Under the pieces are notes generated by a model. It was not told the origin of the DNA and searched no databases. It was given only the letters and a program-made list of their open reading frames with translations. From positions 1 to 28,542 of the forward strand of contig JAKAXN010000009.1 of the NCBI GenBank assembly GCA_021816565.1: DNA of 28,542 nucleotides, in the 5' to 3' direction. This DNA comes from Actinomycetes bacterium (GTDB taxonomy: Bacteria; Actinomycetota; Acidimicrobiia; Acidimicrobiales; Palsa-688). Made by a program: the position numbers and the translations under genes. Position 1 is the first letter of the stretch, and every line of letters starts with the position of its first letter. Of this stretch, positions 22,071 through 28,542 are shown one piece after another.

Positions 22071-23465
22071 GTGGCCCGCCGCCCGCTCGGGCCGCTGGGG
22101 GTGCGCTTCGCCCTGGCCTTCGTCGGGGTCTCGCTGTTCGCGGTGGCGGTGTTCTCGGCGGCGGTCATGATCGCCGATCAGGGCAACGTCACCCACCTGG
22201 CGTCGCTCCAGCGGGCCCGGACCACCACCGAGGCGGCAGCGCTGACCACCGGCGCCTACCGCGGCGGGGCCGGTTGGGCCGGGGCCGACCTGGCGCCGGT
22301 GTCGACCTTCGCAGCGGCGACCGGCGTCACCGTCGAGGTGCGCGACCAGGCCGGACGGCCGGTGCTGGCCGGGCCGGTCCCTTTCCCCCATGACCGGCTG
22401 ACGCAGGCCCTCACGGTCGCCGGCCGCCCGGTCGGGACCATCACCGTCGGCTTTCCCGGGGGAGCGGTCAACCCCGACGACCGGCATCTGCGCACGTCGC
22501 TGTTCACCGCGGTCGGATGGAGCGCCGGGCTGGCCGCGCTCGCCGCCCTGGTGGTCGGCGTGCTGGTGGCCCGGGGGGTGGTCCGGCCGGTCCGCCGCCT
22601 GGCCGGGGCGGTCGGCTCCCTCAAGCTGGGTGAGCCCTCCCCCCGCATCGGGCCGGAGGCCGGGCCCGGGGAGCTCGGCGAGCTGGGCCGGGCCTTCGAC
22701 TCCATGGCCGATTCCCTCGAGGAGGAGGACCGTCTCCGGCGGGCCCTGGTGGCCGACGTGGCCCACGAGCTGCGCACCCCGGTGGCGGTCATGCAGGCCG
22801 AGACGGAGGCGCTCATCGACGGCGTCACCCCGGCCTCTCCGGGCGCGCTGGCCTCGCTGCACGAGGAGTCCCTCCGCCTGGGCCGGCTGGTGGAGGACCT
22901 GCAGACCATGGCCTCGGCCCAGGCGGCCGGCCTGGAGCTGACGACCCGCCCGCTCGATCTGGGCCGGGTGGTGGCCGACGCCGCCGGCTCCCTCTCGTCC
23001 CGGTTCCGGGAGCGCAGCATCGACCTGGAGCTGGACCTGCCCCCCACCGGGATGGACGGCGACCCGCAGCGCCTCCGGCAGGTGGCGCTCAACCTGCTCA
23101 CCAACGCCGCCAAGTTCACCCCGGCCGGCGGGTCGGTGGTGGTGCGGACCTACCCCGACGAGGGCGGGGCCGTACTGGAGGTCGCCGACAGCGGCCCGGG
23201 CGTCCCGGAGGAGGAGATGGGCGCGGTGTGGGAACGCTTCTACCGGGGCCGGGCCGGCCGCTCCAGCGGCGGCAGCGGCATCGGTCTGGCCGTGGTCATG
23301 GCGCTGGTACGGGCCCACGGCGGTACCGTCGAGGTGGAGAACCGGCCCGGAGGTGGCGCCCTCTTCACCGCCCGCTTCCCCGCTGCGCCCAACCGGGCGC
23401 CGCGTCACCCCCCTGGCCCGGGGGTTTCTGCACACCGTCTCCACACCGACACCACCGGGGGCTGA
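22071..23465 (+). CDS. Membrane sensor histidine kinase
   Basis: The 464-aa kinase has a first membrane span (about 12-34), an extracytoplasmic sensor domain of about 110 residues, a second span (about 144-165), a HAMP region (VVRPVRRLAGAVGSL), then the H-box DVAHELRTP, N-box NLLTNAAKF, G1 DSGPGVPEEE, F-box WERFYRG and G2 GIGLAVVMALVRAHGG. The sensor is small, with ATGVTVEVRDQAGRPVL in its second half. It probably forms an autoregulated pair with the response regulator, two bases upstream. The tail (about 30 residues) is Pro/Gly-rich and includes a stable hairpin (CCCCCTGGCCCGGGGG) in the DNA. The stop is 24 bases before the ATP-synthase a subunit, so read-through is likely. Confidence 0.88.
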   Translation: MARRPLGPLGVRFALAFVGVSLFAVAVFSAAVMIADQGNVTHLASLQRARTTTEAAALTTGAYRGGAGWAGADLAPVSTFAAATGVTVEVRDQAGRPVLAGPVPFPHDRLTQALTVAGRPVGTITVGFPGGAVNPDDRHLRTSLFTAVGWSAGLAALAALVVGVLVARGVVRPVRRLAGAVGSLKLGEPSPRIGPEAGPGELGELGRAFDSMADSLEEEDRLRRALVADVAHELRTPVAVMQAETEALIDGVTPASPGALASLHEESLRLGRLVEDLQTMASAQAAGLELTTRPLDLGRVVADAAGSLSSRFRERSIDLELDLPPTGMDGDPQRLRQVALNLLTNAAKFTPAGGSVVVRTYPDEGGAVLEVADSGPGVPEEEMGAVWERFYRGRAGRSSGGSGIGLAVVMALVRAHGGTVEVENRPGGGALFTARFPAAPNRAPRHPPGPGVSAHRLHTDTTGG

Positions 23466-23489
23466 CATCGCAGGGGTGCACTGGGAGGC

Positions 23490-24209
23490 GTGCTCCAGCT
23501 GAACCTCGACACCATTGCGGCCACCGTGACCGCCGGGGCCATCGTGATCGCACTGGGCCTCGTGGCCCGCCGCCGTCTCTCCACCGGGCGCCCCACCCGG
23601 ATGCAACTGGCCTGGGAGGCGGTGATCGGCGCCGCCGAGCGCCACGCCGGCGGCCGCCTGGGGCCGGCCGGGCGGCGGGTGATCCCCCTGGCGGTGGCGC
23701 TGTTCGCCTTCATCCTCACCGCCACCCTGCTCGAGACCGTCCCGAGCGGCCACCCGGACAAGGCCCTGCCCGCCCCGACCGGCGACCTCAACCTGACCGC
23801 CGCCCTGGCCGTGTTCACCGTGCTGGCCGTCCACGTCACCGCCGTGCGGGTGCGCGGCTGGCGGGGCTATTTCCGCCACTACCTGAAGCCGACCCCGTGG
23901 ATGCTGCCTTTCCGGATCCTCGAGGAGCTGGCCAAGCCCGTCACGCTGGCCCTGCGCCTGTTCGGCAATGTGTTCGCCGGGACAGTGATGGTGGTGCTGA
24001 TCTTCGAGTTGATCCCGGCCGGCCTGGCGCCCCTCCCGTTGCTGGCCTGGAAGCTCTTCTCGGTCGTGGTGGCGGCCATGCAGGCGTTCATCTTCTCGCT
24101 GCTCACGGTCTTGTACTTCGACACCGCCCTGGCGCCCGACGAGGAGCCCGGGCCCGTGCCCGACGCTCCCGCCGCGGGAGCCACCCCACAAGGAGGAACC
24201 GCCCGATGA
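23490..24209 (+). CDS. atpB: Orphan F0 ATP synthase a subunit
   Basis: The 239-aa membrane protein has about five spans and the a-subunit core: GDLNLTAALAVF, YFRHYLKPTPWMLPFRILEELAKPVTLALRLFGN, and MQAFIFSLLTVLYF. The essential Arg (E. coli aArg210) is Arg156 and the aGln252 equivalent is Gln198. The position of E. coli aGlu219, after GN-x-FAG, is Thr165, and the aHis245 position appears to be Ser191. In the F0 motor the a subunit carries the proton half-channels next to the c-ring. Here no c-subunit gene follows; the next gene overlaps by ATGA and encodes a short b-like protein. The start is GTG at 23490 with GGGAGG very close. Confidence 0.82.
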   Translation: MLQLNLDTIAATVTAGAIVIALGLVARRRLSTGRPTRMQLAWEAVIGAAERHAGGRLGPAGRRVIPLAVALFAFILTATLLETVPSGHPDKALPAPTGDLNLTAALAVFTVLAVHVTAVRVRGWRGYFRHYLKPTPWMLPFRILEELAKPVTLALRLFGNVFAGTVMVVLIFELIPAGLAPLPLLAWKLFSVVVAAMQAFIFSLLTVLYFDTALAPDEEPGPVPDAPAAGATPQGGTAR

Positions 24210-24535
24210 CCGCCGACTTCTTCGCCCTCAACTCCACCTTCGCGGTCGAGCTGGCCGTCTTCGTCGTGGTCCTGGCCGTGCTCAGCCGGTTCGTCATCAA
24301 GCCGCTGCAGGCGGCCATGCGCCGCCGTCAGGCCGACATCGACGAGTCCATGGCCAAGGCCCGGAGGGTGGAGGAGCTGCTGGCCGCGGCCGAGGCCGAC
24401 TACCAGCAGACCCTGGCCGAGGCCCGGAAGGAGGCCCGGGCCATCATCGAGACCGCCGACCGGATGGCGGCGGACCGGGCCCGCGCCGCTCACCCCTCGG
24501 CCCGTGACGGCGGGATCAGGGCCGGCCGGTCGTGA
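24206..24535 (+). CDS. atpF: Short F0 ATP synthase b-like subunit
   Basis: The 109-aa product has an N-terminal membrane span (TFAVELAVFVVVLAVLSRFVI, 11-31), KPLQAAMRRRQADIDESM, and a heptad-like helix (AEADYQQTLAEARKEARAIIETADRM), all typical of subunit b. But b subunits usually have 155-180 residues. This one ends after an Arg/Ala stretch (HPSARDGGIRAGRS), so it lacks the C-terminal part that binds delta and F1. I see no b-like continuation in another frame. AGGAGG lies ten bases ahead of the ATG, which overlaps the atpB stop. The stop overlaps the TerC GTG (GTGA). Such a protein could not hold F1 in the normal way. Confidence 0.75.
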   Translation: MTADFFALNSTFAVELAVFVVVLAVLSRFVIKPLQAAMRRRQADIDESMAKARRVEELLAAAEADYQQTLAEARKEARAIIETADRMAADRARAAHPSARDGGIRAGRS

Positions 24536-25506
24536 ACGGATCCTGGTGGTCGTGGGTCGCGGTCGTGGCCCTGATCGGCGGCCTGCTGGCCGTGGACCTC
24601 CGGGTCAACGGGAGATCCGGTCAGCTGACCCTGCGCCGGGCGGTGACAGCCACCGGGCTGTGGATCGCCGTCGGGGTGGCCTTCGGCGCGATCACCGGCC
24701 TGTTGGAGGGCGGGGCGGTGGCCGAGCAGTACTTCACGGCCTACCTGCTGGAGAAGTCGCTCAGCGTGGACAACGTGTTCGTCTTCGCCCTCCTGTTCGA
24801 GGTCCTGGCCGTCCCCGAGGCCTACCGGAGGAGGGTGCTGTTCTTCGGGGTGGTCGGTGCCCTGGTGCTGCGGGCCGCCTTCATCACCGGCGGCGCCGCC
24901 CTGCTCGGCGAGCTGAGCTGGATGCTCTACCCCTTCGGGGCCCTGGTGCTGGTGGCCGGCGTCCACATGCTGGTGAGCAAGGAGCAGCCGGACCCGCAAC
25001 GCAGCCTGGCCATGCGGGTCGCCCGCCGGGCCGTGCCGGTGACCGAGGGCTACGAGGGCGACCGGTTCTTCGTGCGGAGAGGGACACTGATGGCCACCCC
25101 CCTGCTGATCGCGCTGGTGGCGGTGGAGACCAGCGACATCGTCTTCGCCGCCGACTCCATCCCCGCCGTGTTCGGGGTGACCCGCGATGCGTTCGTGGTG
25201 TTCACCTCGAACGCCTTCGCGGTGCTCGGGCTGCGGTCGCTGTATTTCGTGCTGGCCGGGGCCATGCAGCGGCTCCACCTGCTCAAGCACGGGCTGGCCA
25301 TGGTGCTGATGTTCATCGGGGTCAAGATGCTGGCCGAGCCGGTGCTGCACATCCCCGCCCTGGTCAGCCTGGCCGTGGTGGCAGGGGTGGTGGCCTCGGC
25401 GGTGGTGCTCAGCCTGAAGATGCCGCTCGCAGCGGGACCAGGTACTCCCGCCCGCCCTGCAGTTCCAGCCGGCGCCAGAGGACCGGGTTGGACCTGCACT
25501 GACTGA
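24532..25506 (+). CDS. TerC-family membrane protein (Alx-like)
   Basis: The 324-aa membrane protein has about nine spans and the TerC signatures EKSLSVDNVFVFALLFEVLAVP and LLIALVAVETSDIVFAADSIPAVFGVTRDAFVVFTSNAFAVLGLRSLYF. The acidic residues in these segments resemble a metal site. TerC proteins are linked to tellurite resistance, and the related Alx of E. coli exports manganese and responds to alkaline pH. The GTG start at 24532 overlaps the b-like stop, so translation is coupled. The hydrophobic core is complete, but the last 26 residues (Gly/Pro-rich) run 98 bases into the end of the opposite-strand deacetylase gene. Confidence 0.88.
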   Translation: MNGSWWSWVAVVALIGGLLAVDLRVNGRSGQLTLRRAVTATGLWIAVGVAFGAITGLLEGGAVAEQYFTAYLLEKSLSVDNVFVFALLFEVLAVPEAYRRRVLFFGVVGALVLRAAFITGGAALLGELSWMLYPFGALVLVAGVHMLVSKEQPDPQRSLAMRVARRAVPVTEGYEGDRFFVRRGTLMATPLLIALVAVETSDIVFAADSIPAVFGVTRDAFVVFTSNAFAVLGLRSLYFVLAGAMQRLHLLKHGLAMVLMFIGVKMLAEPVLHIPALVSLAVVAGVVASAVVLSLKMPLAAGPGTPARPAVPAGARGPGWTCTD

Positions 25507-26095
25507 CGTGACAGGCGATGGCCTTGTGCTGCACCGACCGGTCCACTTCCAGACGGGCCGTGAGTCCCTCGGCCGGCCGGCCGGAGAACCGGGTGCCGAG
25601 CTCGGAGTTGAGCGCCTCGGCCACGTCGTCGGGGACGGCCCACCCGCTCACGGCCAGATCCAGCCGGTCGGCGGCGGCCAGGGCCGCCTCCGTGGCCCGG
25701 TGGTGGTCCGGATGGCCGGTGACGCCGCCCAGGTCGAACGCCAGGAGGCTGTCGGCCCCGGACCTCCGGGCCGCCGCGATCACGTGCTGCGCCAGCTCCT
25801 CGAGATCCACCGCCGGCAGCCGACCGTCGGGGTAGTCGAGCATCAGCGGGCTGCGGAGACCCAGCACCCCGGCGGCCTCCTCGAACTCCTCCCGGCGTAC
25901 CTGGTGGAGCGGCTCCCGGCCGGTCCCCAGCGTGGAGGACTCCCCGTGGGTGAAGCACAGCACCGACACCTCCGCCCCCCGGGCGGCGGCCTCGGACAGC
26001 ACTGCGCCCATCCCGAACGACTCGTCGTCAGGATGGGCGCAGACGGCCAGTATCGACCGGCCCGGCCACCCGGCCGGGCCCGGCCCCCCGGTCAC
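25409..26095 (-). CDS. PIG-L family deacetylase (MshB/BshB-like)
   Basis: The 228-aa protein has the metal site AHPDDE (His21, Asp24) near the N-terminus and a later GHPDHHRAT (128-135), the zinc-binding and catalytic pattern of LmbE/PIG-L enzymes. These remove acetyl from GlcNAc-type compounds, as in mycothiol and bacillithiol synthesis and repair. The end has HVSQCRSNPVLWRRLELQGGREYL, typical of the family. The GTG start at 26095 overlaps the TGA of the thioredoxin gene (GTGA), so the two form a coupled operon. An MshB/Mca-like role in low-molecular-weight-thiol metabolism would suit the thioredoxin neighbour, but this is inference. Confidence 0.85.
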   Translation of the reverse strand: MTGGPGPAGWPGRSILAVCAHPDDESFGMGAVLSEAAARGAEVSVLCFTHGESSTLGTGREPLHQVRREEFEEAAGVLGLRSPLMLDYPDGRLPAVDLEELAQHVIAAARRSGADSLLAFDLGGVTGHPDHHRATEAALAAADRLDLAVSGWAVPDDVAEALNSELGTRFSGRPAEGLTARLEVDRSVQHKAIACHVSQCRSNPVLWRRLELQGGREYLVPLRAASSG

Positions 26096-26463
26096 TGGGC
26101 GGCGGGGGACGACTCGGCGATCTGGCGGCGGACCTCATCCATGTCCAGTTCCTCCACCTGCCCGATCAGCTGCTCGAGGGCGGGCGCCGGCAGGGCCCCG
26201 GCCTGGGAGTAGACGATCACCTGGTCCCGCAGGACCATGAGGGTGGGGATGGACATGATCCCGAAGGCGCCGGCCAGCTCGGGCTCGGCCTCGGTGTCGA
26301 CCTTGGCGAACACCATGTCGGGATGCTTCTCCGCGGCACCTTCGAAGACCGGGGCGAACATACGGCACGGTCCGCACCACGAGGCCCAGAAGTCGACCAG
26401 GACGGTGCCGTTCTGGTTGACCAGGTCGGCGAAATTCTCCTTGGTTGCCTTGACGGTTGCCAC
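26092..26463 (-). CDS. Thioredoxin
   Basis: The 123-aa product has the classic active site LVDFWASWCGPCRMFAPVFE (Cys30, Cys33), then FAKVDTEAEPELAGAFGIMSIPTLMVL with the cis-Pro. A short C-terminal helical extension (LDMDEVRRQIAESS) goes slightly beyond a minimal thioredoxin. The start is GTG at 26463, backed by AGGAGGAAGA directly upstream; longer starts cross the operator and would be unlikely. It is the first gene of an operon with the PIG-L deacetylase. The promoter contains the ATACCC-N4-GGGTAT palindrome, which resembles CsoR/CstR-type operators, so expression may respond to copper or reactive sulfur. Confidence 0.92.
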   Translation of the reverse strand: MATVKATKENFADLVNQNGTVLVDFWASWCGPCRMFAPVFEGAAEKHPDMVFAKVDTEAEPELAGAFGIMSIPTLMVLRDQVIVYSQAGALPAPALEQLIGQVEELDMDEVRRQIAESSPAAQ

Positions 26464-26480
26464 TCTTCCTCCTTGACGGT

Positions 26481-26496
26481 ATACCCCGGAGGGTAT
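26481..26496. promoter_or_regulatory. Palindrome ATACCC-N4-GGGTAT, CsoR/CstR-like operator
   Basis: ATACCCCGGAGGGTAT has perfect 6-bp arms and a 4-nt centre, seven bases above the strong ribosome site of the thioredoxin gene. It resembles the TACCC-N4-GGGTA operators of the copper-sensing CsoR and persulfide-sensing CstR family. One arm also reads GGGTAT on the minus strand, so a SigB-type -10 is the alternative; no GTTT is found at its expected place. Confidence 0.5.
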
Positions 26497-26569
26497 CTGT
26501 AGGATAGACAACCGGTCGGCGCTCCCAGCTATTCCGATCCGGCCCGCCACCAGCCTGACACGGGGGCGG

Positions 26570-27997
26570 TCAGCCCACCGAGCAGGGCGACCCGGTGGGT
26601 CCGGAGAGCTCCCAGGGGGCCCGCCCGGCCGGGGGTCGGTAGTCCCCGCTGGCCGGGTCCTGGGCGTAGGCGAAGGGGGCCGGGGCGCCCGAGGCGATCA
26701 GGGCCACCGCCCCGAGGAGCCGGTCCACGTCCCCGGCGCTGGTGTTGATGCCGGCGCTGGCCCGGACCGCCCCCGGCACGGCCCGGCGGTCACCCCGGCG
26801 CACCGCCCGGCGGTAGGCGGCGATCTCCTCCGGCCCCAGCCCCAGGAGCCTCATCAGGTAAGGGTGGGCGCAGAAGCACCCGTGGCGGACCCCTATGGCG
26901 AACTCGTAGCTGAGCCGGGCGGCCACCAGCCCGTGCGGTACACCGGCCACCTCGAACGCGGCGATGGGCAGGGTCGGCACGGCCGGGTCGGGCCCGAGCA
27001 GGCGCACTCCGGGGATGGCCGCCAACCCCCCGCGGAGGCGGACCGCGATGGCGTCGTCGTGGGCCTCGATGGCCGGGAAACCGATGGAGGAGAGCTCCTC
27101 CATGGCCGCGTGGAGGGCCACCGCCCCCATCACGTTGGGCGAGCCGGCCTCCTCCCGCTCCGGCGGCTGGGACCACGCCACCTCGTCCAGGTCGACCAGG
27201 TCCACGGCCCCACCCCCGGCCAGGAACGGGTCCCCGGTGGCGAACACCCGGCGGGGGCCGATCAGCACCCCGGCCCCGAACGGGGCGTACATCTTGTGGC
27301 CGCTCCACACCACGAAGTCGGCGGAGGGCGGCAGAGCCCGGTGCGGTGCCAGTTGGGCCCCGTCCACCAGCACCGGGATCCCCCGCTCGTGGGCCAGCTC
27401 CACGGCGCCGGCCACCGGCGGCTGCCATCCGGTGACGTTGGACGCCCCGGTGATGGCGAGCAGGCGGGGCCGCTCGGCCCGTTCCAGGGTCCGGGCCACC
27501 CCGTCCAGGTCGAAGGTGCCCGTGGCGTCGCACTCCACGAACTCCCGGCGGCACAGCCGACCCCATGGGAGGAGATCGGCGTGGTGCTCGACCACCGTCG
27601 TCACGACGGTCTCATCGGGGCGCAGGCCCAGCCGGTACGCCAGGTGGTTGATGGCCTCGGTGGTGTTGCGGCAGATGATGGCCACGTCAGCGCCGGGCTC
27701 CCGGCGGCCGGCGAAGCGCACCGCCGCCTCCCGGGCCTGCTCGTAGGCGTCGGTCGAGTACTGCGACTTGAAGCCGGCGCCCCGGTGGACGCTCGAGTAC
27801 AGGGGCAGGAACTCCTCCACCCGCTCCGCCACCGCCGGCAGGGCGCTGGTGGAAGCGGCGGAGTCCAGGTTGAGGTAGCGGCGGGCCACCCCGTCGGCGC
27901 AGGCCACGGTGACCTCGTCACCGACCAGCCGCCGGGGCAGGTCCACCCCGGCGGGCGGCCCCGGGGGCCGGGGAGGCGTTTCAGCGTGTCGCACCAT
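26570..27997 (-). CDS. Class V aminotransferase (cysteine desulfurase-like)
   Basis: The 475-aa product is a fold-type I PLP enzyme: LNLDSAAST, NTTEAINHLAYRLGL, VVEHHADLLPW, the cofactor-binding VDGAQL (Asp212, Gln215) and the Schiff-base Lys235 in WSGHKMYAPFG. A late RHGCFCAHPYL resembles the Cys loop of SufS-type desulfurases (Cys-rich loop, RxGHHCA), although the surrounding residues differ. The ATG start at 27997 lacks a clear ribosome site. It lies 81 bases after the rubredoxin gene. The last 60 residues are Pro/Ala-rich beyond the usual fold. It could be a SufS-like or an isopenicillin-epimerase-like enzyme. Confidence 0.8.
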   Translation of the reverse strand: MVRHAETPPRPPGPPAGVDLPRRLVGDEVTVACADGVARRYLNLDSAASTSALPAVAERVEEFLPLYSSVHRGAGFKSQYSTDAYEQAREAAVRFAGRREPGADVAIICRNTTEAINHLAYRLGLRPDETVVTTVVEHHADLLPWGRLCRREFVECDATGTFDLDGVARTLERAERPRLLAITGASNVTGWQPPVAGAVELAHERGIPVLVDGAQLAPHRALPPSADFVVWSGHKMYAPFGAGVLIGPRRVFATGDPFLAGGGAVDLVDLDEVAWSQPPEREEAGSPNVMGAVALHAAMEELSSIGFPAIEAHDDAIAVRLRGGLAAIPGVRLLGPDPAVPTLPIAAFEVAGVPHGLVAARLSYEFAIGVRHGCFCAHPYLMRLLGLGPEEIAAYRRAVRRGDRRAVPGAVRASAGINTSAGDVDRLLGAVALIASGAPAPFAYAQDPASGDYRPPAGRAPWELSGPTGSPCSVG

Positions 27998-28061
27998 CGG
28001 CCTCGAAGTATTCCGACTGCCGGGTTGACAGCCCCAGAGCCGAAGGTCCCGAACGGCGTGG

Positions 28062-28080
28062 GACGGCCCTTTGGGTCGTC
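28062..28080 (-). terminator. Hairpin at the end of the alkB-rubredoxin unit
   Basis: On the minus strand GACGACCC and GGGCCGTC form an 8-bp stem with one mismatch and an AAA loop, starting inside the rubredoxin TGA. This is a likely attenuator or terminator separating the alkane operon from the aminotransferase gene. No T-tract. Confidence 0.4.
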
Positions 28081-28243
28081 ACCCCACCGGCTCGAAGTCC
28101 GGCTTCTCCCGCACCGCGCACTCCGGGCACGGCCAGTCGTCGGGCACGTCGTCCCAGGCGGTGCCCGGCGCGAACCCCTCCCGGGGGTACCCGGCGTCCT
28201 CGGCGTAGGTGTACCCGCAGTTCGGGCACCGCCACGACGCCAC
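28079..28243 (-). CDS. Rubredoxin (AlkG-type electron carrier)
   Basis: This 54-aa protein is a complete rubredoxin: CPNCGYTY (Cys6, Cys9) and CPECAV (Cys39, Cys42) bind one Fe. The YAEDAGYPREGFAPGTAWDDVPDDW between them is the standard rubredoxin middle. Rubredoxins pass electrons to AlkB-type alkane monooxygenases. The GTG at 28243 is two bases after the AlkB stop, which fits an operon and explains the function. Longer starts would cross the alkB coding end. Confidence 0.92.
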   Translation of the reverse strand: MASWRCPNCGYTYAEDAGYPREGFAPGTAWDDVPDDWPCPECAVREKPDFEPVG

Positions 28244-28245
28244 GA

Positions 28246-28542
28246 TCAGGCCGCCTCGGCCCCGACCGGCGAAGCGAGGAACTGGGCCTCCCGCCCGGGC
28301 TGGATGGCGGCCCGGGACAGGTCGCCTCGGTAGTGGGCGGCCACCCGGGGGTCCATCACCCGCCGCCACAGGGGCGTCAGGTAGGCCAGCACGATCATGG
28401 TCCCGTAGCCCGACGGCAGCTGCGGGGCCTCGTCGAAGTGGCGCAGGCTCTGGAACCGCCGGGTCGGGTTGGCGTGGTGGTCCGAGTGACGCTGCAGGTG
28501 GTAGAGGACCACGTTCGACGCCACGTTGTTGCTGTTCCAGCT
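28246..28542 (-). CDS. alkB: Alkane 1-monooxygenase AlkB, C-terminal part (runs out of the window)
   Basis: The last 98 residues of a membrane di-iron hydroxylase are visible, beginning SWNSNNVASNVV. HLQRHSDHHANPTRRFQSLRH has the third His box (HxxHxxHH-type) of AlkB, followed by the conserved LPSGYGTMIVLAYLTPLWRRVMDPRV. AlkB oxidises the terminal carbon of medium or long n-alkanes, using electrons from rubredoxin. The rest of the gene, with the first two His boxes and membrane spans, lies beyond 28542. The stop is two bases before the rubredoxin start. Confidence 0.93.
   Translation of the reverse strand, partial: SWNSNNVASNVVLYHLQRHSDHHANPTRRFQSLRHFDEAPQLPSGYGTMIVLAYLTPLWRRVMDPRVAAHYRGDLSRAAIQPGREAQFLASPVGAEAA

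Noticed and set aside
21939..24191. A 750-residue minus-strand frame opposite the kinase and atpB
   Set aside because: His/Gln/Gly-rich antisense translation without motifs; the plus-strand genes are certain.
26570..28243. Aminotransferase gene as part of the alkB-rubredoxin operon
   Set aside because: An 81-base gap with a hairpin at the rubredoxin stop separates them, and there is no functional link to alkane oxidation.
1..28542. tRNA or rRNA genes, CRISPR arrays, transposases, integrases and attachment sites
   Set aside because: I looked for conserved tRNA-like arms, regular direct repeats with spacers and recombinase motifs, and found none. The only tandem repeats are coding ones (2921-3664).

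Overview
The window is a very GC-rich (roughly 70% or more), densely packed chromosomal segment. It carries no rRNA, tRNA, CRISPR array, phage or insertion-sequence signal that I could recognise. The gene set points to an actinobacterium, and I infer an Acidimicrobiia-like lineage: many GTG starts, stop/start overlaps of the ATGA/GTGA type, several probable leaderless mRNAs, a SigB/SigF-type sigma factor with its own promoter, and the secreted repeat type GYWLVASDGGIFAFGDA, which I associate with that class.

Region 1 (about 0.4-7.5 kb, minus strand). A sigma-factor gene with an unusual CheR-like N-terminal domain is followed by a translationally coupled cluster. It encodes a MauD-like thioredoxin, an unknown protein, a MauE-like membrane protein, a Tat-exported cysteine-rich protein resembling the methylamine dehydrogenase light chain and fused to six C-terminal repeats, a CcdA-like membrane protein and a lipoprotein. 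A small membrane protein and an NAD(P)-binding dehydrogenase-like gene follow. No methylamine dehydrogenase heavy chain and no MauG are present.

Region 2 (7.5-12 kb). surE, an encapsulin with its ferritin-like cargo, rarA and an alpha/beta hydrolase.

Region 3 (12-16 kb). Two small overlapping hypothetical genes, a secreted protein, a hexapeptide acyltransferase divergent from a PadR-type regulator with a perfect 18-bp palindrome between them, an orphan molybdate/tungstate-type binding lipoprotein and a small membrane protein.

Region 4 (16-21 kb). A sulfane-sulfur operon (DsrE-like, TusA-like, sulfide:quinone-reductase-like), a membrane PAS-GGDEF-EAL protein and a zinc-finger release-factor-like (baeRF) protein.

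Region 5 (21.2-25.5 kb). A two-component system runs directly into an orphan ATP synthase a subunit, a short b-like subunit and a TerC protein. There is no c subunit and no F1 gene.

Region 6 (25.4-28.5 kb, minus strand). A PIG-L deacetylase and a thioredoxin behind a CsoR/CstR-like operator, a class V aminotransferase, a rubredoxin, and the end of an AlkB alkane monooxygenase that leaves the window.

The three observations most worth following up are the MauA-like/repeat fusion cluster, the two-component-atpB-atpF-terC operon, and the CheR-like/sigma fusion. All functional assignments come from reading motifs by eye; no database search was run.
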